From: Herpomyces periplanetae
Lineage: Eukaryota > Ascomycota > Laboulbeniomycetes > Herpomycetales > Herpomycetaceae
Direction of reading: 5' to 3'
Length of the DNA: 45,281 nucleotides
NCBI GenBank assembly: GCA_009733715.1
Contig: WMKJ01000105.1
Location: 1 to 45,281, forward strand
Positions 11,101-19,574 of this stretch are shown here, piece after piece (position 1 is the stretch's first letter; every line of letters starts with the position of its first letter). The position numbers were made by a program, and so were the translations under genes. Below the pieces are notes generated by a model. The model made no database searches and was not told where the DNA came from. It worked only from the letters and a program-made list of their open reading frames with translations.

Positions 11101-11823
11101 AAATCATCCGGAAGTCCGGACAAGGGAAATGTCAAATGTGGAAGAAGTGATATGGGACGTCAGAGCAAACGTAGAAAATCCCTCAACATAACGGAATCCG
11201 AAGATGAAGAAGACACGAGAATTCAAGCCGTTCGCGATGAATTGGTAGCAGAAATGGAACGGCGGGTTATGGAAGAACGAGCACGCTGGGCAACGGCGTG
11301 GGCAGAAGCTTCGGTACGCTTTGATAATCGGGTTGATCGGAAAGTTGATTTAGCAGCACGTGCTGAACGTCAAGGGTTGTTAAACAATGGATATATTAAC
11401 GTTAACGCTAAACCGGATGGAACCTGGACCCCCAAACTTTGTGATGGCGGCGTATTCGACGATAGTGATGTCGACCCAGATAATCCGAACTATGATACCT
11501 CGGAGGACGCCCTTCCAGATCGCCTAACGAGTCTTGCAAATTCTCGGAAATCATCCAGTAACGAGAGTTACACTACCCACCCAGGTCCCAACGCAAGTGC
11601 ACCACCATCACCAACTGCCAATTCGCATTTTCACGAACCAAATGCATCACCGTCTCCATCGCCTGGGCCCTCCAGCCGTACTGACGTCATGCCACGATCT
11701 TTGTCGTCCGACGAGAGTATTGTTCCGCAGGCTAGTAAACCTTCCAGTGTTCGCCGCCAGCGTGTCCTGGCACGAGCGCGGTGGAAATACGATTCCGTAT
11801 CTTCGCCGCCCCCGCCATCCTGA
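8176..11823 (+). CDS. Kinesin-6 family motor protein with expanded motor domain
   Basis: Single-exon frame of 1215 aa from the first in-frame ATG. Motor elements run in order: FDVFLRLRPP (~60), FAFTQVFDETASQ (~205), P-loop GVTGSGKTFTLMG (~296), YQVYNDRIYDML (~468), switch I NAVSSRSHA (~724), switch II DLAGSERARN (~787), INESLMFLGQCM and LRQCKLTELL, and a neck-side YSTLAREVK (~910). GVTGSGKT rather than GQTGSGKT, and the long segment between the P-loop helix and YQVYND, are hallmarks of kinesin-6 (MKLP1/KIF23, Klp9). A coiled coil of about 30 residues follows (~936-965), then a basic GRQSKRRKS stretch. Family members work as plus-end motors at the spindle midzone and in cytokinesis. The motor spans roughly 850 residues instead of about 400 because of several Ser/Thr/Ala/Asn-rich insertions. 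The subfamily call is inferred from these motifs. Confidence 0.85.
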   Translation: MSTNISMPKKLVSKQSILPCANQQRDQATSHTMTQSTSGSVGHSPGSSRSVSTSTNLAFFDVFLRLRPPSIAKANRVPFLTVLNNSSVSPLDQTANGSHVRPSTCVVLTPPTTNTTSVGSVVGGINANSAVSVATANPPANSPPTVGSAPTTAPSTVNASSTSVATGSLKLSYAKSVAPSTSITTTATPTFTTTTTTLASSAEQFAFTQVFDETASQIDVLRGSGVDTLVARVLNSKFPVSSPQVTSANLHADDTPPSGSVNSREASDAKYENFPAPASSTWNPAPFHALLTTLGVTGSGKTFTLMGSRTQRGLVHLILEIFFRSINESGGSLAGQRLVSSSPTLVNANSMHATCESHITSTGDKTVRLINWSCENEKQAHISKLINSLGHSDASDARYCCASDRAMHGNNNVNMTGSNKAGADSSSNSTSTAFTPACQSMLAPPVLPKDLTFSVNPNFEYAIVLSMYQVYNDRIYDMLAPGAGVPNLARNGTLSTTAPSTKDQSKEQSFYGDASHVSMTLVESGLSHRNGFGGTAVHGNSTTSKVVRGPMSAQISMSKHTHVNGPLTATSANACRAPSRNSNLSLNGECHNAPLSRPTHGTGKATTTTTTTTTTTSSSTSTTGVTTRRAAAAAAAAVSATCGTGTTSSCTSSNGANAGSKGMTSGGVQGYTRPRPILFKATERSAPMKLVTGLQKVVCQTYEEAVHVLGTGLRARPIAGTSVNAVSSRSHAFICIEIRRRLKDGYSDDNGNNWSHDANCEKDDRFSRNRYKERDDGWKSNSITIVDLAGSERARNAQTTGATLAEAGKINESLMFLGQCMQLQLQQSRHTGAAGVGTSETNGGSMTLASSLRQCKLTELLFMNYFSDPTDSGNKETEGSGCWRLPRAVMIVTVDRYGGEVSATAQILRYSTLAREVKMIERVNTVSMPTTSSTMVLMLKNELRRAKSRIRELEAEVRSLRQSCGGGGIKRIGESKSSGSPDKGNVKCGRSDMGRQSKRRKSLNITESEDEEDTRIQAVRDELVAEMERRVMEERARWATAWAEASVRFDNRVDRKVDLAARAERQGLLNNGYINVNAKPDGTWTPKLCDGGVFDDSDVDPDNPNYDTSEDALPDRLTSLANSRKSSSNESYTTHPGPNASAPPSPTANSHFHEPNASPSPSPGPSSRTDVMPRSLSSDESIVPQASKPSSVRRQRVLARARWKYDSVSSPPPPS

Positions 11824-12103
11824 ACCGCTGCACCTTTGTGCGTTTTACGTTTTACTACGCATGCACTTCTACATTCCGCTTGCACTGTATACTTGATGCG
11901 CACCGTTGATCAATTGATTTAGAACATTTTCATCCACATCAACACACATACACGCACACACACGCACACATACACACACCCCAAACGGACGCTCACATAC
12001 GATGAACGCCCTACAGAGTACTAACGTGATAAGCGTATAGGAAAATGTAAAGTATAAAGCAAGTCAATTAGCCAAAGTAGCGTGCGCTCATAAGCTATAC
12101 CAA
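11824..12103. other. Convergent intergenic spacer with CA repeat
   Basis: The shared 3' region of the kinesin (+) and pantothenate kinase (-) genes. An ACACAC/ACGCACAC run spans about 11941-11979. No gene is seen. Confidence 0.8.
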
Positions 12104-13823
12104 TTAAGATTTCATAAACGCACCAACTGCTCCCAGATAACCTTCGTGACGCAAAAAAAGTGCCCGCTGTGCACCGTGTGACCAAAAGCGTATAGCGTAA
12201 CTTAATGTTCGAATTGTCTGTCGGTGCCCTGCAATAAAACTTCCGGCAAAGTAAATCCGCTGAACCCCGTGTAATTCTGCGTGTAAATGTGCTATTTGTC
12301 CGATATTGTTACTGATGGCGTATAACAGCGACCGACTAATATCAGCCGGGCGAAATGCGATCTGATTATTCGTAGTATGTCCTGTCACCACGGGTGATAC
12401 ACACACCGATGTCGCCGGACGTCTCTCCGTGGCTCTACTTCCATTCCCTTTTACCACCATATCATCACGTTCATGGGCTAAACCACCGTGGTCTTCAGCA
12501 TCTCGTTCGGCCGCTCGTTTCAACTTGTAAACTTTCCCAAAACTACTGGCAATAGTAGAACTTTTTAGCCCAATTTTCTCATAGTTAGTGCCATAAATAT
12601 CCCCCACAAGCATATCAACCGCCGTATTATCACCGTGATCCGATGCCTCGAGCATTTCTTCAAAATTTCTCGCTCCCGTTAACAATGATAGCAAACCCCA
12701 TAGCGTTCCTCCCCCTAATGATGTACCACCTACGCGTACTGATTCGCGCGCATTTGTTACCTTGATCATTGATACGCCCGATCCTATGTTAACCAAAAGA
12801 TACGGATAAACCTTGTCCTGCGCTGTTTCAAAGTGAACCGTATCATCTTCCCCGTACGAAAACGCTTCATTCGGTACACTTGTTATCAAGAAATCTAAGC
12901 CTAAGTTAATAAACGCCCATGTGCAAATCAATGAGGCTAATGTGTCAGCCAGCAATGTTCAATAAATGTTTCTTATGGCCACAGTGGCATTGAATACCAT
13001 GGGCAACTGTCCATAAAACTGCCCTTCAGCTATACGCTTAATGAGCAAGCATACCGGTAATAAGACAATCCATTTCATCTTCCCGCGAAACGTGTACGTT
13101 CAAACTATCGCGAATTAGCGCATAAAATTTGAACGCACCTCCACCCGTTGCAATTACTCGTTCCCGCTGGCGTACCGTTGGCGTAACGGTGGCGGTGTGC
13201 GGTGATTGATATGACCCGTCAACTTCTGCATTAGCTCGGCTATCGAGCAAAGTCTGCATGAAGCTAATACACTTGTCAATCTTGTCCGTGTCGACCTTGA
13301 CAAAGTTTAACCGCCCGCCCTTGCACATCTCACCCTCTGCTGTATGTGTTAGTGCATTAGGCGTAAAGTAAACGAGTTTGGCAAGTGAACCACCGATCTA
13401 TTCGCATGATAAGCATGGCAATATATTTAATTAGCCCGTATCGCTATAAAGTGAAATCAGTGCATCACTTACATCAAGAGCAAGATGGTGCACTGGCTTA
13501 TTTTGATGTGGAAAGCAAATGCAGTTAACATGATAAGAGTAATGATCATCGTCTGAAAAATCGGGTATACTACGATTATCATCGTTAGCTTGATCGTTCA
13601 ATCCCGAAATGGTTGTATCAATAGAGGCATCATTCCCAATGTCAGAGTGACAGTTCCCAGATGAAAAAGGCCAGATAGGCGGAGGCTCATCGTCAAGTAT
13701 GTATGCGTCTTGAGTGTTAATGCTGCTTATGCTCGTATACGCCGTGTCATCTGAGTCTGCTGCGGTATACGAGTATGAGCTATTATCGTGCGATAAAGCT
13801 GAACTTCCAGACATTGTCCGCAC
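12104..13823 (-). CDS. CAB1: Pantothenate kinase (eukaryotic type II PanK)
   Basis: Exons in transcript order 13823..13473, 13397..13055, 12900..12104; 496 aa. PanK phosphorylates pantothenate with ATP, the first and controlling step of CoA synthesis. Residues 1-113 are an acidic, Ser/Asp-rich extension. The fold starts with LALDIGGSLAKLVYF (~112-126). ATGGGAFKF (~200) and the acidic EDEMDCLITG (~223) follow, then LLVNIGSGVSMIKV (~266), the glycine-rich VGGTSLGGGTLWGL, and a C-terminal RIYFAGSFIAGH ... FLRHEGYLGAVGAFM, all classic for fungal and animal PanK. Introns of 75 and 154 nt split LALD|IGG and ITG|LDF exactly at conserved positions. An insertion of about 50 charged residues lies between GKVYKL and the IAFRPADISRSLL helix. 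A second ATG three codons in could be the true start. The gene is convergent with the kinesin gene. Confidence 0.95.
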
Positions 13824-15663
13824 AATTCGTGCCCGTGTGGCACAATTTACCCACAGGTCTGGTTGGTATATCCAATTAAATTAGCAGCTTGCGTATTGTG
13901 ATTGACGCCAAGTTATTTTGATCAAATGTAAGCTGCTCATCTTGTTTACGACCAAAATTAGTGACAAGTTTAACAGAGCAGTAAAAGCTTTCTTCACTGT
14001 CTGTAGCGTAGTTTACGCGCATAAACGGTAGACACTTAAAGTGTAAGCTTTTCACACGCACACACAGCGCGCGGTACACGTTCAACGTACCAGCAATCTC
14101 GTAAATCGACGATCAAGCAAGGCACAGTAAAGCGTTACAAAATATTCATTTCAACCCGAAAATATCACGGTTAACGCAAATGAGGTATCATTAGTCACGG
14201 CGGCTTTCATGTGATATCTGCGAACGCTTGATCTATCGAGCTAGCCTCGATGTGCGCGCGCGCCTGTACGATTTTGTGCGTTCGTTTGCGCAATCAATTA
14301 AACGGGTTAATACGTAATGTGTGCATTAACTTATACACTTTTCCTTTTCCTTCCACTAGTGCTAGTGCATGTGTGCACGCACACATACACACGTGTATAC
14401 TATTTTAGGTCCGATTAGTCTAACTGGCACTATTCTGTGGGTAACCCCGTTAATATGGCAGTCTAATGTAGTCCCAAGACTCAAATTGCACGCACACATG
14501 CACATACAGACCCTTGCGAAAAACCCGTCAAGTCCGTAATATTGTGATGTCGACTTTTTCGCTCACACACTCCGTGTATAATGCCCTCTTTCCCTCACTT
14601 GTTTAATTCTATCGAGTAACCCTGCCAGATTCAAGACTATAGTGATACCAATTTACAATTATTAAACCCACAGACTTATGCATACACACACTGGAAAAAC
14701 CCAAATCCCAATTCCATGAACGAATGACTGAACTTTTCACATCCATATCGCTTCAACTAGACAGACATCGCCGAAATTTATTTTGTCCTCCTAACGTCAC
14801 GTGACCATATAGTTGGTGGTCCGACCGGTCTAGAATGATTAGTAATGTGGATGAGATGGTAGCGCGGGGGTATTGGTTTGGTCTAGACGAGATTGTCTCA
14901 TACTATCAAAATCTTCCGTGCATGACCGTCATACAGTTTCAGTCTAGATTGTTTCACATGACTGCCTTGATTTTTCCATGGAGAACCATGATGGAATAAC
15001 TGTTTGCGCGCTTGAGATTCAGGTTTGTTGTGGAGGTGGGGATGATGAAGATTTTACCAGTGATGGAACGTAGAACTTGATCTTCAGTGATTTATTTTAT
15101 GAAGTGTGTAGGTTAATTCGTACAAGGAATGGCAATAAGACGACCGTGGGAAAATGGAGATTTAATGTACAACAGAATGTTCCAATACAGTAGAATTATG
15201 ATACGATACAAGGCCAACAAGTTGGAAATGTAAACCGGAAACTTCCACGGTATGATCTATCAAGCATCAAGATTCAGGCAAAAGTAGCAACCATGTCAAA
15301 ATCCTTCTAAAAAAAATAGTACTTGCGATAGAGCAATTCACTAATATCTTCTGAAATTTCAATGCCTGGGAAGAATTGTGCAAGAATGAGAAAAGTATTG
15401 ATTGTCCATCTTGTAAAACCGCGTCTTAAAGAACCCTTAAAAAAAGGTTAAACAACACAAGGGATTAAGTGAGAGAACTGTTGATACCAACTTTAATGAC
15501 TGTGGTACCATTACAAAGCGTTGAGCATTACGTCAAGCACAATAGACAAAGGTATGAACCGGCAAGAAAACTTTGGCAAATATAACCAAGAGGTATTTCA
15601 CCCGAAAACTTTCCCAAATGTTCGCAATAAGCCCTAAAAAGTAACACCCACGATTCTGAGGCA
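13824..15663. other. Intergenic, 1.8 kb, upstream of pantothenate kinase
   Basis: No supported gene. It has CA/TG-rich patches around 14362-14400, a TCACGTGA palindrome at 14799-14806, and three copies of GTCTAGA at 14828, 14881 and 14942. A 17-nt string at 15263-15279 is shared with 1823-1839. A 69-codon frame on the minus strand at 13876-14085 sits just upstream of the PanK start but has no recognisable similarity. Confidence 0.55.
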
Positions 15664-15846
15664 TCAACCTCCCGCAGTATATTGGAAAGCCAAACTAACG
15701 AGAACGAACAAACCAATCAACACTACTACCAATCTCAAAGTGAAAAGTAAACCTGATGATTCAAGACGGGCTTTGCAAACTCCTCCAGAAACACCTGAGC
15801 TCACGTGATGTTGGGCACGTGCTCTTGCCTGGGGCGGATTAAGCAT
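15664..15846 (-). CDS. Possible small single-pass membrane protein, 60 aa, unrecognised
   Basis: ATG-initiated frame encoding a short polar N-terminus (MLNPPQARARAQHHV), then one strongly hydrophobic segment of about 20 residues (LVVVLIGLFVLVSLAF) and a tiny tail. The plan resembles small tail-anchored proteins such as Sec61-beta, but the conserved GL(K/R)VDP motif before the membrane segment is absent, so I do not assign it. It would be divergent from the RRM gene with only 119 bp between start codons. Two CACGTG boxes lie inside its 5' half, so the region may simply be promoter and the frame fortuitous. Confidence 0.25.
   Translation of the reverse strand: MLNPPQARARAQHHVSSGVSGGVCKARLESSGLLFTLRLVVVLIGLFVLVSLAFQYTAGG
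15801..15821. promoter_or_regulatory. Paired CACGTG boxes upstream of the RRM gene
   Basis: TCACGTGA (15801-15808) and CACGTG (15816-15821) lie 14 nt apart start to start, about 145-165 bp upstream of the Vip1-like start codon. CACGTG is the core site of fungal bHLH factors such as Cbf1. Function is inferred from the motif and its position only. Confidence 0.4.
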
Positions 15847-15965
15847 TGTTGCGAATCGCGGTTAAAAAAGGTGAAAATTCTATAAAAAAGCGTCTCGTTC
15901 TTACGTTGATGCTTTTTAAGAGATTTTGAAAGATTTGAAGTTGATCTAAAACTGTCTAAATCATT

Positions 15966-16769
15966 ATGTCAACAATTCACGTTAAAAATATTGCTCATAA
16001 TACCACGGAACATGAAATTCGGGAATTCTTTTCATTCTGCGGTAAAATTCGAAGTCTATCGTTAACATCCGTATCCAATGATCCAAACTCCCTTCAGTCA
16101 GCAACGGTGACATTTGACAGTCCATCGGCTGCTAAAACAGCTCTGTTACTTGATAATACACAATTTGGACCTAATCAAGTAACAGTTACCGCTGCTGCTT
16201 CTCTAGACGATTTAGCTGCAGAGAAGGAAAAGTTGGGAGGGGAAAAACCTACACATCCTGAAAATGATAGCTCGGGTGCTACTACAACTGAAGATTCATC
16301 TTCTAACGCAGCAGCTGGCGTGAAAATTCATCAAGAAGATAAACCAAAGAGTCGAATTCTCGCTGAGTATCTGTCACACGGCTACGTATTAAGTGACAAA
16401 ATCATCGAAAAGGGAATCAATTTTGATAAACAGCATGGCGTTTCCCAGAAGTTCTTGAAAACTTTAAATGACTTTGACTCTGTACTCCACGCTTCAGATC
16501 ATGCCAAAGCCGTCGACAATAAATTTTCCGTATCATCCAAGGCTCACGCTGGCTGGAAGGAAATGCAGTCATATTTTGAAAAGGCGCTTGAAACGGATAC
16601 GGGTCGCAAAATCAGGAATTTTTACAGAGATAGCAACAAACAAGTTCAAGATGTCCGCAGCGAAGCTCGTCATCTGGCCGACTTGAAATTAGGCAAGCCA
16701 ACTGCCGTTAGTACAGCTCCATCTCCCATTACTAGCGAGCCTACTATCCCGTCTGAAAAACAGGCGTAG
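15966..16769 (+). CDS. vip1: RNA-binding protein, RRM, Vip1-like
   Basis: Intronless 267-aa protein. An N-terminal RRM covers about residues 3-78: RNP2-like IHVKNIAHNT, then RNP1-like SATVTFDSPSAAKTAL near residue 45, followed by a low-complexity linker (~85-120). The C-terminal half holds the block characteristic of the Vip1 family: SRILAEYLSHGYVLSDKIIE, then HGVSQKFLKTL, SSKAHAGWKEM and GRKIRNFYRDSNKQVQDVR. Homologues are found in fission yeast and other fungi and are cytosolic RNA-binding proteins of poorly defined role. The RRM lacks some of the aromatic RNP1 residues. The start at 15966 is supported by the RRM beginning at residue 4. The gene converges on TMA7 with a 267-bp spacer. Confidence 0.9.
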   Translation: MSTIHVKNIAHNTTEHEIREFFSFCGKIRSLSLTSVSNDPNSLQSATVTFDSPSAAKTALLLDNTQFGPNQVTVTAAASLDDLAAEKEKLGGEKPTHPENDSSGATTTEDSSSNAAAGVKIHQEDKPKSRILAEYLSHGYVLSDKIIEKGINFDKQHGVSQKFLKTLNDFDSVLHASDHAKAVDNKFSVSSKAHAGWKEMQSYFEKALETDTGRKIRNFYRDSNKQVQDVRSEARHLADLKLGKPTAVSTAPSPITSEPTIPSEKQA

Positions 16770-17036
16770 CTTTCATTCAATTTTGCTTTTTCCATTCTAA
16801 TGTTTCCTTATAATAATTCGCTTTGACGATATCTCTTATGTAGATGTATGTCATTCACAAGTGTATATTGCGATACTGACAGCTTCGCACCAACAATAGC
16901 ATACCCTTAGTTCATACCACCTAAACAAATTGAAACATATCTCTTGTTAAGTTCAATCGTAATATTTCATTTATGTCATCCGAATTCTTGCCCTAGCTTC
17001 AAGCACTTGCATTCCCTCCAAGAAAGCCCCTCAAAA

Positions 17037-17446
17037 CTATTTCGCGCCGGATTTCTTGATACCCTGTTGACCGGTATTCAAAGGACCTTTTTTTCCAGCA
17101 GCTTTCTTAGCCAACTCCTCCCTAGCCTTTGCTTCTGTTTAACATTGTCAATGAAAACACGTTAGAACCAATTCACACCATCCAGCAAATTTCCCTATAA
17201 ACGAACCCGCCTTCTGTTTTTCCCGGAATGCTCGATCATCGTCGTCTTCTTCTTTTTTAGACTTTTTGGCCTTTTTATTATGAATTGGATTAGTCCCCGC
17301 TACACATATAAACAAGTGTCAGTTCGTAGGTTTCCTATTTGGAATGGCAAAAACACAATTAAAATATCATAATTGGAATTGAACTCTACAAGTTCGTACT
17401 ATGATGAAAACAAATTTTTTTGGGAGGACGTACCACCGCCAGCCAT
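17037..17446 (-). CDS. TMA7: Translation machinery-associated protein 7
   Basis: Exons in transcript order 17446..17434 (13 nt), 17299..17207, 17134..17037; 67 aa. The spliced product begins MAGGAGTNPIHNKKAKKS, continues through an acidic DDDDRAFREKQKAEAKAREE helix and ends with the family signature AAGKKGPLNTGQQGIKKSG. TMA7 is a small, highly charged, ribosome-associated protein of eukaryotes. Both junctions (G|CG and G|AA) restore codons that keep the family alignment. The introns are 134 and 72 nt, with donors GTACGT and GTTCGT. No frame longer than about 60 codons covers the gene, so simple ORF calling misses it. It is divergent from the CCDC174 gene, with paired E-boxes between them. Confidence 0.93.
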
Positions 17447-17856
17447 ATTAACCCAACAAGTTTTGTTTGTTGTGGGTAATGGATCACAAGTTAACGCAAA
17501 CGATGTAAAAGTTTTTTTCTAAACTTAACAAAGCTATGATATTCAAAAATTACAAGCTTAACGTACTGCGTAAGGAATTAGTCGAATGAATAAAACGTGA
17601 AACCGAATCGAAGGAAAAAAGCTTACAATATTGCTCAACTACTTACGTTAAAAATACAACTTACGCTTTAGGACGTGTGGGGCACGGAATTTTGAATTTT
17701 ACCCCCAGAATTTACGAACTTGATTAAAACAATCACACGGAACAATGAAATCTTTAATAAAACACTAAACAGTAAAAAGATAAATTGATGATAATGAATT
17801 TACCCTTCACCCATTGCCGAACTTTGCAGTTCACACGCGACACTAGAAGTTTGGGA

Positions 17857-17877
17857 CACGTGATTTAATATCACGTG
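17857..17877. promoter_or_regulatory. Palindromic double E-box in the divergent promoter
   Basis: CACGTGAT (17857-17864) and ATCACGTG (17870-17877) form an exact 8-bp inverted repeat with a 5-nt AT spacer, each arm carrying a CACGTG palindrome. It lies about 411 bp from the TMA7 start and 177 bp from the CCDC174 start. A bHLH site (for example Cbf1 type) is the obvious reading; binding is inferred. Confidence 0.45.
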
Positions 17878-18018
17878 CAAGGACGGGTGGCGGAATCGGG
17901 TTTCGGTGAGCAAAGTTGGAGAAAGGAAAGCTAAGTAGAGATCATCGGACGAGAAGTTTTTAGATGGAACTTTATAATATGAGCAACGAGTGATGTATGA
18001 TTTCAGCGTTAAGGACTT

Positions 18019-18048
18019 ATGAAACTGGCAAGTCAAGTGGGTAATTAG
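18019..18048 (+). other. Upstream mini-ORF, 9 codons
   Basis: ATG...TAG encoding MKLASQVGN, ending 5 nt before the CCDC174 start codon at 18054. If it lies within the mRNA leader it could limit initiation at the main start. The transcription start is unknown. Confidence 0.35.
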
Positions 18049-18053
18049 TGAAT

Positions 18054-19235
18054 ATGGGGCCAGCAAAGTCGGGGATCTATGGAACCGTGAGTGAAGGAAA
18101 GCTTAGGGGAGAAGAAATATCAGGAGCAGCATCTCTAGAGTTTAAGTCAACGTTAGAATCATTAATATCATCATCTAAAGCAAAAGTTGCAGTGTCACGC
18201 AAAACTTTGAGTAAAGCAACATTGAATTCGAATGAGTTGGACGAAGCTTATCAAGATAGTGGAGCTATAATATCAAGCCTTTTGGAGACGAAGTACAAAG
18301 GGAAATCCAATGGTAATTTATCGGGTAACTCTAGTGTAGTTAAAGGAAAGCAAAGGGTATGCGAGAGTGAAAGGGGAAATTTGGATAATAAAGCCAAATT
18401 ATCAAATGGACGAGGATTACGGCTCAAGGACAATAGTGAAATAGATAAGGCAACATGGGATAATCTACAGAAGCGGATGAAAGAGAAGGCGCAAGTTTAC
18501 GCAGCATTTAAACGAGGGGATATTGAAGATAATGATAATTTAATATTGGTGGACTTTGACCGGAAATGGGCAGAGAGAGAAAAAAGTGATTGGGACAGTG
18601 AAGGTGATGAAGAGGAGTTAACCGAGAGTGAAAATAAAGGGAGAATTAGCATCGGACAAGAACCAACTCCAGAAACGGTGGAGATAGTAGATGAATTTGG
18701 AAGAACAAGGCACGTGAGTAAATCACAGGCAAGACGTCAACTACTACGCAGTCGAATGTTGGAAGAAGATGAACGAGAGGGAGATCGATTTTCAGCGATA
18801 CCACGACAACCAGAAACACTTATACACGGAGATACTATACAGTACGCAGCCTTTAACCCGGATGAAGAAATATCCCGTAAAATGGAAGAATTGGCAGCTA
18901 AACGAGATAAAGAGTTAACACCACCACCAGATGTTCATTATAATGCTAGCGGAGAAATTCGCGTTAAAGGCCAAGGGTTCTTTCAATTTTCCGTAGACGA
19001 AGAAACGCGAAAGGTAGAAATGGCCAATTTATTAGAGGAGAGAAAAGATTCCGAAAGAATACGACAAGAAATGCAACAACGCAAGGCCAAGCGACGCTTT
19101 GAAATGGAAAAGCGACGAGAAGAAATTCAAAGGCGAAAGTCCATGAAACAGGCCGATTTCTTTTTGAAAAACCTCGAGAAAACTTTGCAATCGACTTCGT
19201 CGCCGTCTTCGCTTATGTTCCCCCCACCCACGTGA
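18054..19235 (+). CDS. CCDC174: CCDC174-family nuclear protein
   Basis: Intronless 393-aa protein, highly charged. Recognisable family blocks in order: an N-terminal Ser/Lys region; TWDNLQKRMKEKAQVYAAFK (~140); LVDFDRKWAERE (~165); VEIVDEFGRTRHV (~210), the best-conserved motif of the family; then an acidic-basic stretch with YAAFNPDEE, PPPDVHYNASGEIRVKGQGF (~300) and FFQFSVDEETRKVEM. It ends in a predicted helix rich in Arg/Glu/Lys. Human CCDC174 is nuclear and linked to the exon-junction complex and spliceosome; fungal homologues are little studied. The first in-frame ATG is 18054; the frame extends two codons upstream only through a GTG. Its last residues are Pro/Ser-rich. NTF2 follows on the same strand after 339 bp. 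Confidence 0.85.
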   Translation: MGPAKSGIYGTVSEGKLRGEEISGAASLEFKSTLESLISSSKAKVAVSRKTLSKATLNSNELDEAYQDSGAIISSLLETKYKGKSNGNLSGNSSVVKGKQRVCESERGNLDNKAKLSNGRGLRLKDNSEIDKATWDNLQKRMKEKAQVYAAFKRGDIEDNDNLILVDFDRKWAEREKSDWDSEGDEEELTESENKGRISIGQEPTPETVEIVDEFGRTRHVSKSQARRQLLRSRMLEEDEREGDRFSAIPRQPETLIHGDTIQYAAFNPDEEISRKMEELAAKRDKELTPPPDVHYNASGEIRVKGQGFFQFSVDEETRKVEMANLLEERKDSERIRQEMQQRKAKRRFEMEKRREEIQRRKSMKQADFFLKNLEKTLQSTSSPSSLMFPPPT

Positions 19236-19574
19236 CTGCACCAGGTCTCTCCGGAACTTTATTAGTCCCTTCCCGCCAGAAGCGGAAAAGAATTGTTCCA
19301 GCGGCTTTTAGTTTAGCGAGCTCTGCTTGACCGGAACATCGTGAAATTTCGAATGCACTTGTTCGGAGTTCACATTGATAGAGTGTTTCTTGATTTATAT
19401 TGGTAGATTCTTAGCAGAATTTCTTAATTCTTTACTTGCTACGTTTTTCATTGTTGATCTTACAATTTTCTCCCCGTTTCTAATTGTTACGCTCCCCATT
19501 TTATCTTAATCTTTCCCGATTTAATCCCTATACGATCATACACTTGCTACTATATCGCCATAAAATTCTTAATC
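19236..19574. other. Spacer between CCDC174 and NTF2
   Basis: 339 bp holding the 3' end of the CCDC174 transcript and the NTF2 promoter. The right part is a T-rich, CT-leaning leader. No gene is seen. Confidence 0.7.

Larger units (their letters stand above)
17447..18053. other. Divergent promoter region TMA7 / CCDC174
   Basis: About 600 bp between two start codons on opposite strands. It contains the palindromic double CACGTG element and an upstream mini-frame, both listed separately. An 88-codon minus-strand frame across the element has no recognisable similarity. Confidence 0.6.
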
